From a virus: a stretch of DNA of 24,206 nt. Made by a program: the position numbers and the translations under genes. The stretch spans positions 1 to 24,206 of IMG/VR virus record IMGVR_UViG_3300046558_000224, one strand, 5' to 3'. The notes under the pieces were generated by a model. It was given only the letters and a program-made list of their open reading frames with translations. It was not told the origin of the DNA and ran no database searches. Positions 16,677 to 23,041 of this stretch are shown here, in pieces (position 1 is the first letter of the stretch; each line of letters opens with the position of its first letter).

Positions 16677-18383
16677 TTAATCTAATTTAAACAATTCTGA
16701 CCAATCTTGAGTTTGTATTTTAATTGTACTCTTTACTTTTGACTTTCTTCTCTCAAAAGCTAGAAAAGCATATGCTAGACTTTGAAACCCATCATCCGGA
16801 TTACTATGCAAATATCTTGTATAACCAGTATTTCCTGATGTAGGTTCTACCCATTCTGCTTCTAAAGAAGTTAGGTGGTCGAATAACCAACTTAATCTAT
16901 CAGTCACTTGAATTGTTAATTTATCGTAAGGTATGATTATTTTTTGTTTATGAAACATATCAATTACTTTTTCTATTAAATAACTCCTATCTACTGTATG
17001 GATTCGTGTCTTTCTATCCCACCTATAAGGAGTTTTTAATGCTAATACATATTGGCAAGCAGCAACAGTATGTGGCATTTCTACTAATAATTCTTCAAAT
17101 TGTCGTCTTGCATCACCAATGTCTATTACTGTATTTTCTACATTATATAATTTAGCTAATTTATAGATATCGCTTAATACTTTACCATAACCAGTAGTAC
17201 TATATTTTTTTACATATCTATAAACAAGTTTATCTTCTCCATCAATTTTTTCTGTTCCAATAATTGTAATAACAGAGAAAGAATTATTTCCCGAACCCCA
17301 GTCGACTCCCATATAATTAGGGCCTTTATGGCCTTTATCAGGTAAATGCATAGTTGCATTTGTACAATCCATAATATTCTGCATATCTAATGTTTTACCA
17401 TAGACATTATGAAAATCGCCAAGTACTTCATTTTTAAATTTCTGTTCCGAATAGGTTGCTCTTTTATAAAGAATTGCATCTGCACTAATCCAAGAACACA
17501 TTAATTGTGTTATATGATAACCTGACATTTTTGCTTCAATCTTATTTTCTGCTATCCATTCACCTTTACTTCTATCTAATTCTGTCTTACATTTATAACA
17601 GCCAAAGAAAGCTGGTTTATTTTCATCAAGTTTAAAAATATTATTCATTGTTATTTTTTGTTTATGCATACACTTAGGATTTGAACATTCTACATACCAT
17701 TCTTTTTTATCAGAAAATTCCCATAATTTATGAAATTCAGAACCACTATTTTTTGGTGTGCCAAAATGATACATTTGACCTCCACCATGAGCATGCCCTA
17801 AACACTCTGTTACAGTTTCTCTGGCAGATGATGTCATATCTTGTACTTCATCGGCATAAACCCTTTGTGCTGCAATACCACGAATAGCATCACCTTCTGC
17901 CCAACAACTATATAGGTACATATTACATTTAGAATCAAATTGAATAAAAGATGCAGTATCTTTACCTTTCTTTAGTATAGAATCTTTTAAAACTCCACCT
18001 TGTGAATCTCTCATAGCATTTTTTACACGCTCAGATGAAAAACGAGAAACCTGTTCTTGCCTTGGAGCAGTATACAATGCTGTTAAGCCTTCATTTGTAC
18101 ACATATCTGCTAAAATTTTATTTCTACACATCGTAGATTTTTCAACCTGACGACCAGTAACTACTACTACTCGAGGATGTTTATCACGATACATTTGAAA
18201 TAAATAATTTCTATATTCTCCCTTCTCAGGTTTATTAAATCTAAAAGGGGTAATTCCATCTTCTCCATCAGGGATTGTTAAAAATGCTTCACAGAAAAAA
18301 ACAGGGTCTGTCATAACATCCGGATTGCCTTCTATTGCTTCTTCTGGAGAATTATAATATTTTCCTTCAAATTCAAATGCCAT
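16677..18383 (-). CDS. terL: terminase large subunit
   Basis: A 568-aa packaging motor. ATPase: Walker A-like TGRQVEKST (residues 76-84), Walker B RVYADEVQD (~174-182, D178/E179) and coupling motif HFGTPKNSGSE (~206-216). A zinc ribbon is formed by C233, C238, C262 and C265, as in several GpA-like terminases. The RNase H-like nuclease contains GVDWGSG (D361), VIDIGDARRQ (D421/D424) and NPDDGF (D530/D531). The Walker A has Glu where the usual second Gly before Lys is expected. The start shares one base with the preceding stop (TAATG), indicating coupling to the 87-aa gene. It packages DNA at the portal. Confidence 0.93.
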   Translation of the reverse strand: MAFEFEGKYYNSPEEAIEGNPDVMTDPVFFCEAFLTIPDGEDGITPFRFNKPEKGEYRNYLFQMYRDKHPRVVVVTGRQVEKSTMCRNKILADMCTNEGLTALYTAPRQEQVSRFSSERVKNAMRDSQGGVLKDSILKKGKDTASFIQFDSKCNMYLYSCWAEGDAIRGIAAQRVYADEVQDMTSSARETVTECLGHAHGGGQMYHFGTPKNSGSEFHKLWEFSDKKEWYVECSNPKCMHKQKITMNNIFKLDENKPAFFGCYKCKTELDRSKGEWIAENKIEAKMSGYHITQLMCSWISADAILYKRATYSEQKFKNEVLGDFHNVYGKTLDMQNIMDCTNATMHLPDKGHKGPNYMGVDWGSGNNSFSVITIIGTEKIDGEDKLVYRYVKKYSTTGYGKVLSDIYKLAKLYNVENTVIDIGDARRQFEELLVEMPHTVAACQYVLALKTPYRWDRKTRIHTVDRSYLIEKVIDMFHKQKIIIPYDKLTIQVTDRLSWLFDHLTSLEAEWVEPTSGNTGYTRYLHSNPDDGFQSLAYAFLAFERRKSKVKSTIKIQTQDWSELFKLD

Positions 18384-18646
18384 TATACATCATCTTCCTC
18401 TACTTCATATATAGAAGTATCAATATTAGCTCCATCCATGTATGCCTCGCCTTCTATTTCAAACTTAACATAATGTCCATTTCTATCAATATCACTAACT
18501 ATTTTAATAGAATCAATTTCTATTAAAAATAATTGATAAAATGCTAACCTTAAAATTTTTTGGACTTCTTGAGTAGAAAGAGTTGGAAAATCCTTAGACC
18601 ATTCTTTATTTAATGTTTCTCGCCAGTTATTTTCTTGTTCATTCAT
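18383..18646 (-). CDS. small acidic protein between terminase genes, unknown
   Basis: An 87-aa acidic protein overlapping the candidate small terminase by 8 nt and terL by one base, with AAGGAG upstream. Residues 1-~40 are helical (NNWRETLNKEWSKDFPTLSTQEVQKILRL); residues ~40-87 form probable beta strands (IEIDSIKIVSDID, HYVKFEIEGEAYMDG) with an acidic end EVEEDDV. I do not recognise the family. Tight placement between small and large terminase suggests a packaging accessory protein, by context only. Confidence 0.65.
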   Translation of the reverse strand: MNEQENNWRETLNKEWSKDFPTLSTQEVQKILRLAFYQLFLIEIDSIKIVSDIDRNGHYVKFEIEGEAYMDGANIDTSIYEVEEDDV

Positions 18647-19184
18647 TATCTTCCAACTCCTTTTTCTTTTTCTTCATAGAGCTTAATAATTTAGCTACAC
18701 TTGAATCGTCTCCAACACCTTCTTTATCTTTTAATTTCTCTAAAGTTTCTATTGTAGCTCTTATTTCTTGCCATATACCTCTAGCAGCATGAGATGCTAC
18801 AATAGGTTCATAATTTTTAAGCTTATCCAAATATTCAATCATATCATTTACATTATTATATAATAATGCAACATGGTTTACTGCTCTAACTTGAGCCAAA
18901 TGCATATTTCTTTGTGTTTCCATTAAAGATTTTTGTTTTTCAAAATCTTCTTGCTCTATTACTTTTAATTCATCTTGTTTCTCTTTAACAACTTGCCCAG
19001 CCAGTACATCAGTATTAAAGAAATTCTTTTTATATTCATTAATAGTTGCATAGCTAATCTCTTCCCCACGTGCCTTAAGCCAATTTGCAATGCTTCTAGG
19101 AGATTGACCAATAGCAAGACGTTTTTCCACTTCATCTTTATAAGGCGAACTAAACACCTTATTTTTACTTGGGTCTTTACTCAT
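18639..19184 (-). CDS. terminase small subunit candidate
   Basis: A 181-aa protein just before terL. Residues ~15-50 resemble a helix-turn-helix (YKDEVEKRLAIGQSPRSIANWLKARGEEISYATINEYKKNFF), the usual DNA-recognition part of small terminases. The rest is long helix (EKQDELKVIEQEDFEKQKSLMETQRNM, RATIETLEKLKDKEG) that could oligomerise, ending in a Lys-rich stretch (MKKKKKELEDNE). The arrangement HTH plus coiled coil plus terL neighbour supports a TerS role: recognition of the phage DNA and loading of TerL. The start follows directly on the previous stop. Confidence 0.7.
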   Translation of the reverse strand: MSKDPSKNKVFSSPYKDEVEKRLAIGQSPRSIANWLKARGEEISYATINEYKKNFFNTDVLAGQVVKEKQDELKVIEQEDFEKQKSLMETQRNMHLAQVRAVNHVALLYNNVNDMIEYLDKLKNYEPIVASHAARGIWQEIRATIETLEKLKDKEGVGDDSSVAKLLSSMKKKKKELEDNE

Positions 19185-19466
19185 TTACATCACTACCCTA
19201 ATTTTATTATGGTCTCCTTTAACTAATTGAAGTATAAGGTTATATTGTTTAAGTGTGCATTCTTCTGTTAAATAGACTAAATCTGGACTTCTTCCTCTTA
19301 AACTATTTTCATTCATTAAAGATGCTGGTTTAACAATAAATGTATCGCTTTCATAAGCACTATTTTTTTGATTTAAATAAGGCATTAATGGTAATAATTT
19401 ATCTTCTATAAACCATACAGCTCTATTATGATTTTCAAATATTACTAAAATTTCTTCTTTTTTCAT
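19185..19466 (-). CDS. 93-aa alpha/beta protein with ATPase-like strand, unknown
   Basis: The ATG at 19466 is chosen because AGGTG lies six bases upstream; a GTG three codons earlier overlaps that ribosome site. The 93-aa protein alternates strands and helices: EEILVIFENH, RAVWFIEDKLLPLMPYL, DTFIVKPAS, LRGRSPDLVYLTEE, LKQYNLILQLV and IRVVM. The RGRSPDLVYLTEE segment looks like the Walker B strand region of terminase-type ATPases, yet no P-loop exists. It lies between phoH and the candidate terS. Function is unknown; a regulatory or vestigial ATPase-like domain is only a suggestion. Confidence 0.65.
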   Translation of the reverse strand: MKKEEILVIFENHNRAVWFIEDKLLPLMPYLNQKNSAYESDTFIVKPASLMNENSLRGRSPDLVYLTEECTLKQYNLILQLVKGDHNKIRVVM

Positions 19467-19479
19467 TTCTATCACCTAC

Positions 19480-20787
19480 CTATAAAATATCAGCCGCCAT
19501 ATCTGCTAATGGAGAACGAACTCCTTTAATTAATTCCATATGTCCTGCAAGACTTTTATCTTTAAATTTCTCAATTGTATATGTTAATCCATTATTAAAC
19601 TTATCCAAATATGGGACATCAATTTGTGAAGTATCTCCCATAATAACAATTTTACTGCCTTCACCCATACGAGTTATAATAGTTTTAATTTCATGTTTTG
19701 TAGTATTTTGCGCTTCATCAAGAATAAAAAATTGTCCAGGTAATGAACGTCCACGAATATAATTAATAGCATCAATTTGTAATTCATCTTGGAAACCTTG
19801 TAATGCATCTTTCATTTTAAGTGCATCGCCATAAATAAATTCCATTGCGTCAAAGAAAGATTGAACATATGGTGCTAATTTTTCAGTTTTATCTCCTGGA
19901 AGAAATCCTATTCCTTTACCCATATCAATTGTTGGAGTAGAGCATGTTATTCTTTTATAAAAATGATTGCCTTGTTCATCTCTTAAATCATGCACTAAAG
20001 CAAATGCTGCTGCAAGAGAAATTAATGTTTTACCGGAACCAGCTTTACCAGATAAAGATACTAAAGGTATTTCTGGGTCTAATAAAAGATGGAATGCCAT
20101 AATTTGTTGTATATTTTTAGGGTCTATTCCATATATATTATTTATTTCATGTATTAATTCTATACATAATCCTCTTTTATCAACTTTACCAATCAAATAT
20201 CTAGAAGGGTTTGAATATGGTCGTAATACTATGAACATATGAGGATATGATTTAATATAATTAAAATGATTCAATGAAAGAAATTTTTCACTAAATAATG
20301 TATTTACTAATTCATCCTCTACATCTAACTCTAAATATCCCTTATAGAAATCATCTGAAATATTCTCATTCAATTCTTGGGTTAAACCAGTAGCCTCTAT
20401 GTTAGCTAAATTTCTAGCTTTAATCCTAACTCCCATATCATTAGAAAGAAGTACTACTTTAGAATTTTCATTTAAAGATTTAGCAGTATGAATAATAACA
20501 TTGTCATTTGTTCTACCACCAAGATAAAATAGGTCGCTATCTTGATATGATTCACCTGTAAACATTATATGGCAATTTTTCTCAGTCATATAGTTTTCTT
20601 CATGTAACTTATCCAAAAATCTATTAAATATTCTGACTTGCATTCCTAATTCTTTGTCAGTTTTATATTTATCTAACTCCTCTAATACTACTCCAGGAAT
20701 ATAAATATTACAATTTTCAAACTTATTTAAAATGTATGGCTCGTTAAATATAATGTTTGTATCTAATAAATAGTCTATTTGAGTCAT
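19480..20787 (-). CDS. phoH: PIN-PhoH protein (YlaK-like)
   Basis: A 435-aa two-domain protein. Residues 1-~135 form a PIN nuclease domain: acidic residues in DYLLDTNIIF (D9), VVLEELDKYK (E36/E37), TNDNVI (D95) and LLSNDMG (D117). Residues ~220-435 form the PhoH P-loop ATPase: Walker A SGKAGSGKT (246-254), LPGDKTEKLAPY, RGRSLPGQFFILDEAQNTT (Walker B near 353-359) and VIMGDTSQIDVPY. PIN-PhoH proteins are thought to unwind and cut RNA; in phages the role is uncertain. It opens the packaging-structural operon, with GGGAGG before the ATG and a hairpin in its leader. Confidence 0.93.
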   Translation of the reverse strand: MTQIDYLLDTNIIFNEPYILNKFENCNIYIPGVVLEELDKYKTDKELGMQVRIFNRFLDKLHEENYMTEKNCHIMFTGESYQDSDLFYLGGRTNDNVIIHTAKSLNENSKVVLLSNDMGVRIKARNLANIEATGLTQELNENISDDFYKGYLELDVEDELVNTLFSEKFLSLNHFNYIKSYPHMFIVLRPYSNPSRYLIGKVDKRGLCIELIHEINNIYGIDPKNIQQIMAFHLLLDPEIPLVSLSGKAGSGKTLISLAAAFALVHDLRDEQGNHFYKRITCSTPTIDMGKGIGFLPGDKTEKLAPYVQSFFDAMEFIYGDALKMKDALQGFQDELQIDAINYIRGRSLPGQFFILDEAQNTTKHEIKTIITRMGEGSKIVIMGDTSQIDVPYLDKFNNGLTYTIEKFKDKSLAGHMELIKGVRSPLADMAADIL

Positions 20788-20812
20788 AGAATCCTCCCGA
20801 GAAACAAAAATA

Positions 20813-20834
20813 AACCTTAATATATTTTAAGGTT
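20813..20834 (-). terminator. terminator-like hairpin in the phoH leader
   Basis: A perfect 8-bp stem AACCTTAA / TTAAGGTT with a 6-nt loop is followed leftward by TTATTTTTG. The stem is AT-rich but the shape is that of an intrinsic terminator. It lies 26 nt before the phoH ATG. If the promoter at 20900-20929 is real, this hairpin is in the transcribed leader and could act as an attenuator. Confidence 0.55.
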
Positions 20835-20893
20835 CAATAATATAATTTATTTTAATTGTATTATTATTCCATATAATGTTTTCTAACTCATTA

Positions 20894-20929
20894 AATTGTA
20901 TTATAAAATATACAATTCTAAATTTTCAG
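20894..20929 (-). promoter_or_regulatory. candidate leftward promoter with overlapping operator
   Basis: Leftward, CTGAAA (20924-20929) and TATAAT (20900-20905) are separated by 18 nt. The -10 lies in an inverted repeat with 8-bp arms AATTGTAT and ATACAATT (20894-20901 / 20910-20917). A third copy of AATTGTAT is at 20854-20861, extended to an 11-nt direct repeat (AATTGTATTAT) that is shared with 20894-20904, 40 bp apart. This would drive phoH and the packaging genes. The -10 is perfect; the -35 matches in 4 of 6. Confidence 0.45.
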
Positions 20930-20967
20930 AAAATTTTTGAAACTATAGGAATTTAATGAAGAAAAAG

Positions 20968-20976
20968 TGATATAAT
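20968..20976 (+). promoter_or_regulatory. candidate extended -10 promoter for the PC4-like gene
   Basis: TGATATAAT gives an extended -10 (TGn upstream of a perfect TATAAT) on the plus strand. The -35 region is poor, as is common for extended -10 promoters. Transcription would begin near 20983, leaving a leader of about 270 nt before the ATG at 21257. It diverges from the candidate phoH promoter 40-70 bp away. Confidence 0.55.
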
Positions 20977-20993
20977 TATCCTAGATAGATAAA

Positions 20994-21202
20994 AAGAGTT
21001 AACACCCTAGCCCTTTGCATTTATTTGTCCTTTGAAAATCAAATATATTACATACGGCTAGGATATATTGGGTGTTAATATATTCAGACAATAACATTTT
21101 TGTGTCTTCACGGACTCTTAAAAAATCGTTATTTCTTATGTAGTTTACTACATTATAGAGATTGTTTACAATCTCTAAACCTCGTAGAGAGTATAAGAAT
21201 AA
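20994..21202 (+). ncRNA. candidate structured RNA leader, two folded domains
   Basis: Domain 1: P1 AAGAG/CTCTT (20994-20998 / 21115-21119); P2 TTAACACCC/GGGTGTTAA (20999-21007 / 21070-21078); P3 TAGCC/GGCTA (21008-21012 / 21056-21060), with a 9-nt one-sided bulge; a hairpin TTTGA/TCAAA (21031-21043); and a hairpin AGACA/TGTCT (21086-21107). Domain 2: closing stem TTATTTCTT / AAGAATAA (21029+100 region, 21129-21137 / 21195-21202), enclosing ATGTAG/CTACAT (21138-21153) and TAGAGATTG/CAATCTCTA (21156-21177); both hairpins have a TTTA loop closed by G-C. No known riboswitch, tRNA, tmRNA or 6S consensus is recognised. It could be a cis-regulatory leader or a stable small RNA. Confidence 0.6.
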
Positions 21203-21256
21203 ATTAATTAAATACTATATTATTATTATTATATTATATAATATAAAGGAGTTATT
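21203..21256 (+). promoter_or_regulatory. AT-only stretch and ribosome site before the PC4-like gene
   Basis: The stretch is nearly pure A/T, with ATT repeats (~21228) and a perfect palindrome ATATTATATAATAT (21231-21244). AAGGAG at 21246-21251 is five bases before the ATG. The palindrome ends one or two bases before the ribosome site and might modulate its access. Confidence 0.5.
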
Positions 21257-21475
21257 ATGAATAATTTCTGGGAAATATATGATTTAAAAAATATTATTAA
21301 TATTTCAAATAATAAAGAAATAAGAATTGCTTTTGTTAAAAAAGATAATACTATTGGTATAGATGTAAGGGGTTACTATAAAAAATCTGGAGAATGGAAT
21401 CATGGAAAAGGAATTACAGTTCCTGTAGATAAATGGGAAGAATTTCAAAAAGTAATTTTTGATATAAAAAAATAA
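21257..21475 (+). CDS. PC4/YdbC-like single-stranded DNA-binding protein
   Basis: A 72-aa protein and the only plus-strand gene in the window. The C-terminal two thirds match the PC4 (transcription coactivator p15) fold: strand EIRIAFVKK, strand NTIGIDVRGYYKKSGEW, then HGKGITVPVDKWEEFQKVI, matching the family pattern of v.iREyY...Ge..pgrKGIsL....W..l. PC4-like proteins bind ssDNA as dimers; bacteriophage T5 encodes one linked to recombination-dependent replication. The first ~20 residues are a short N-extension. AAGGAG lies five bases before the ATG, and a terminator follows at once. A role in replication, or in transcription or control of its own leader, is inference. Confidence 0.85.
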   Translation: MNNFWEIYDLKNIINISNNKEIRIAFVKKDNTIGIDVRGYYKKSGEWNHGKGITVPVDKWEEFQKVIFDIKK

Positions 21476-21499
21476 GAGCCAAAAAGGCTCTTTTTTTAT
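21470..21499 (+). terminator. bidirectional terminator between PC4-like and RNase HI genes
   Basis: The stem AGAGCC / GGCTCT (21475-21480 / 21486-21491) has an AAAAA loop. It is flanked by an A run on the left and seven T residues on the right, so both RNA strands get a hairpin plus U tract. It closes the convergent PC4-like (plus) and RNase HI (minus) transcripts and overlaps the PC4-like stop codon. Confidence 0.9.
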
Positions 21500-21933
21500 T
21501 TTGTTACTAATACTTTTCCTTCTTCTAATGATTTACCTTGTTTAGCAGGTTTATCTGCTAGATTTAATTCTCTAGGAATATATATTAATTCTACTTTAAA
21601 ACCTTCATTTTTTAACCATTCTAATCTTTTATGGGCTTTAGATAATAAATATTTTAATTTATCATCTTTACATTTCCAAACTTTATTAACCTGTTGAACC
21701 ATTAAATTTGAGTCGGAATGAATAATAGCATCTTTAATATTTTCATCCCTAATTAACAATAAACTTTCTAATAAACCTTCATATTCTGCCTCATTATTAC
21801 TTCTATTTCCAATCCCTTTGGATAAGATTAAAGGTGTTTTGCCTTGCCATTCAATTACTACTCCTACTCCAGCTTTTTGATTAGGAGTACCATTACCAGT
21901 ACATGCACCATCTGTAAAAATTCTAATTGCCAA
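21496..21933 (-). CDS. rnhA: ribonuclease HI
   Basis: The likely start is a TTG at 21933, giving M-AIRIFTDGACTGNG and 145 residues. It has AAAGGGG about nine bases upstream, whereas ATG codons further up lack a proper site. Catalytic residues of the RNase H fold are present: Asp8 (FTDGACTGNG), Glu50 (NNEAEYEGL), Asp74 (IHSDSNLMVQQV) and Asp127 (NLADKPAKQG). It removes RNA from RNA-DNA hybrids, probably replication primers or R-loops. The 5' end overlaps the 47-aa gene in another frame by 11 nt. It ends against the shared terminator. Confidence 0.9.
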   Translation of the reverse strand: MAIRIFTDGACTGNGTPNQKAGVGVVIEWQGKTPLILSKGIGNRSNNEAEYEGLLESLLLIRDENIKDAIIHSDSNLMVQQVNKVWKCKDDKLKYLLSKAHKRLEWLKNEGFKVELIYIPRELNLADKPAKQGKSLEEGKVLVTK

Positions 21934-22066
21934 AACCAATTTCCCCTTTCTTATTTTCATCTCCATATTTAATAGTAATTTCAATATTATTATTAGTACT
22001 ATTAATATTTACATAATTTGCATCTGGAAAATTTTGTTTAATAAATTCTGTTATTTTATCTTTCAT
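21923..22066 (-). CDS. 47-aa small protein upstream of RNase HI, unknown
   Basis: A short frame starting at an ATG at 22066, two bases after the stop of the preceding gene (TAA TAATG), and ending at TAG at 21923, inside the RNase HI start region. The product begins MKDKITEFIKQNFPDANYVN and ends KYGDENKKGEIGFGN; it looks like one helix followed by strands. Its own ribosome site is weak (GTGAAAG), so reinitiation after the upstream gene is likely. The tight fit between two genes and full use of the gap support reality. Function unknown. Confidence 0.6.
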   Translation of the reverse strand: MKDKITEFIKQNFPDANYVNINSTNNNIEITIKYGDENKKGEIGFGN

Positions 22067-22068
22067 TA

Positions 22069-22320
22069 TTATTCTTTCACTACTTTCATAGGTTCTAATG
22101 TATATGTTTTATTAACAATAGAATTAATATCTAATGTTAAACTATCCATTTCTTTTTGTTTACTATTATAATATTCTAAAACAATAGTTAAAGGTTTTAC
22201 TGCTGTAATAATACATGGAGTATTGATGCCATAATAACCATTGCCTCTCATTTCTGTTAACCAATAAGCTTGTCCAGGTTTAATATTTTCAGTATCAAAT
22301 TGTGGTTTATTTACTATCAT
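22069..22320 (-). CDS. 83-aa hypothetical phage protein, beta-rich
   Basis: The ATG at 22320 is chosen, with GAGAGG ten bases upstream; a TTG three codons earlier sits too close to it. The 83-aa product has a small beta-barrel-like pattern: KPGQAYWLTEMRGNGYYG, NTPCIITAVKPLTIVLEYY, then SLTLDINSIVNK. The KPGQ...G motif resembles small RNA- or ligand-binding barrels, but no family is certain. It overlaps the end of the previous gene by 14 nt. Confidence 0.6.
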   Translation of the reverse strand: MIVNKPQFDTENIKPGQAYWLTEMRGNGYYGINTPCIITAVKPLTIVLEYYNSKQKEMDSLTLDINSIVNKTYTLEPMKVVKE

Positions 22321-22567
22321 AATTTTCAATCCTCTCTAATAGTTTTTCTACTTTATCCCAATCTAAATATCCTATAACATCATCTGTAATTTCAGTATCA
22401 TATGTTAAACTCCAATCAGTTCCATTAAATTCTAATACTGCAAGTTCCCAAAGACCTCTATTTCCACCATATGAATACATATGACTTACTACACTCGCAC
22501 CATAATTATTTTCAAATTTATAAACTTTTTGTGTACCGCCATTAAGGTTTCTCTCAAACAATATCAT
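22307..22567 (-). CDS. 86-aa conserved phage protein, unknown
   Basis: An 86-aa protein with VYKFENNYGASVVSHMYSYGGNRGLWELAVLEFNG, then DWSLTYDTEITDDVIGYLDWDKVEKLLERI. I recognise this layout (ENGYGAS...SYG...G.WELAV...LtYDT.ItdDViGyL) as an uncharacterised family common in phages of Firmicutes. The first half is likely beta sheet and the last 20 residues one helix. It overlaps the SpoIIID-like gene by 14 nt, so the two are translated together. No function is known to me. Confidence 0.75.
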   Translation of the reverse strand: MILFERNLNGGTQKVYKFENNYGASVVSHMYSYGGNRGLWELAVLEFNGTDWSLTYDTEITDDVIGYLDWDKVEKLLERIENYDSK

Positions 22568-22835
22568 TTTTTTTCTTCCTTTCCGCTATTTTTTTTGTTG
22601 CTTCTCCTCCACGAATATGCCTTACTGCAGTATTAAGTTTAAGTTTCTCCTTTACTTTTTGGAATAGATAAGGGTGAATTTCTTCTAGTCTATATAAATC
22701 AAGATGAACAGTAGTTTTGCTATAACCAGTTAATTTTGCAACACTTCTAACTGTAGCATCTCTTTTAATAAATAAAATTCCATGTTCAATTGCTCTTTTT
22801 TTTATTGCATCAGATTTTTTTTCTTTTACCATCAT
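22554..22835 (-). CDS. spoIIID: SpoIIID-like DNA-binding regulator
   Basis: A 93-aa protein, the same size as Bacillus SpoIIID. The helix-turn-helix lies at residues ~28-46 (TVRSVAKLTGYSKTTVHLDL), matching the SpoIIID TVR.iAk..GvSKsTVHkDL pattern. The helix IHPYLFQKVKEKLKLNTA follows, and then the second DNA-contact element VRHIRGGEATKK (71-82), equivalent to IRHLRGGEATK. In the host SpoIIID controls mother-cell genes during sporulation. Here it is encoded near a SigF/SigG-like sigma factor. GGGAG lies eight bases before the first ATG. Targets in the phage or host are unknown. Confidence 0.88.
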   Translation of the reverse strand: MMVKEKKSDAIKKRAIEHGILFIKRDATVRSVAKLTGYSKTTVHLDLYRLEEIHPYLFQKVKEKLKLNTAVRHIRGGEATKKIAERKKKNDIV

Positions 22836-22849
22836 TTAAATTTCTCCCT

Positions 22850-23029
22850 TCAAAAGTAACCTAATTTAATTAAGGCATTTCTAACTTTATTTAAATTAAT
22901 AACTTGAACAGCAATTTCAGAATCACTTTTTTTCGATATAGCATTTTGTAATTTTTCTAGGTGGATATTCATGTATCCATAATAAGATTCAATAGCAAGT
23001 TGTTTTTTATTAACTGGACCTCTAGACAT
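22850..23029 (-). CDS. 59-aa small helical protein, unknown
   Basis: A short frame with an ATG at 23029 and GAGGGGTGG a few bases before it, ending at TGA 22850. The product starts MSRGPVNKKQLAIESYYGYM and ends VINLNKVRNALIKLGYF; it is nearly all helix with basic and aromatic residues. It fills the gap between the 78-aa protein and SpoIIID-like genes, and its stop is followed at once by the ribosome site of the SpoIIID-like gene. Function unknown; a small phage regulator is possible. Confidence 0.7.
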   Translation of the reverse strand: MSRGPVNKKQLAIESYYGYMNIHLEKLQNAISKKSDSEIAVQVINLNKVRNALIKLGYF

Positions 23030-23041
23030 ACTACCACCCCT

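Noticed and set aside
19967-20242. Plus-strand frame of 91 codons
   Set aside because: Antisense to the conserved PhoH ATPase domain, no supporting signals.
20872-20878. CATTATA (leftward) as a SigF/SigG-type -10 box
   Set aside because: It fits the CATWMTA type, but no matching -35 at proper spacing, and the same heptamer recurs by chance in several AT-rich gaps.
21138-21177. Twin TTTA-loop hairpins as a CRISPR-like repeat pair
   Set aside because: Stems differ in sequence and length and there is no spacer-repeat pattern.
20994-21202. Leader RNA as a tRNA, tmRNA or group I intron
   Set aside because: No T-loop (TTCRA), CCA-ready acceptor, or intron core sequences; no flanking exons of one gene.
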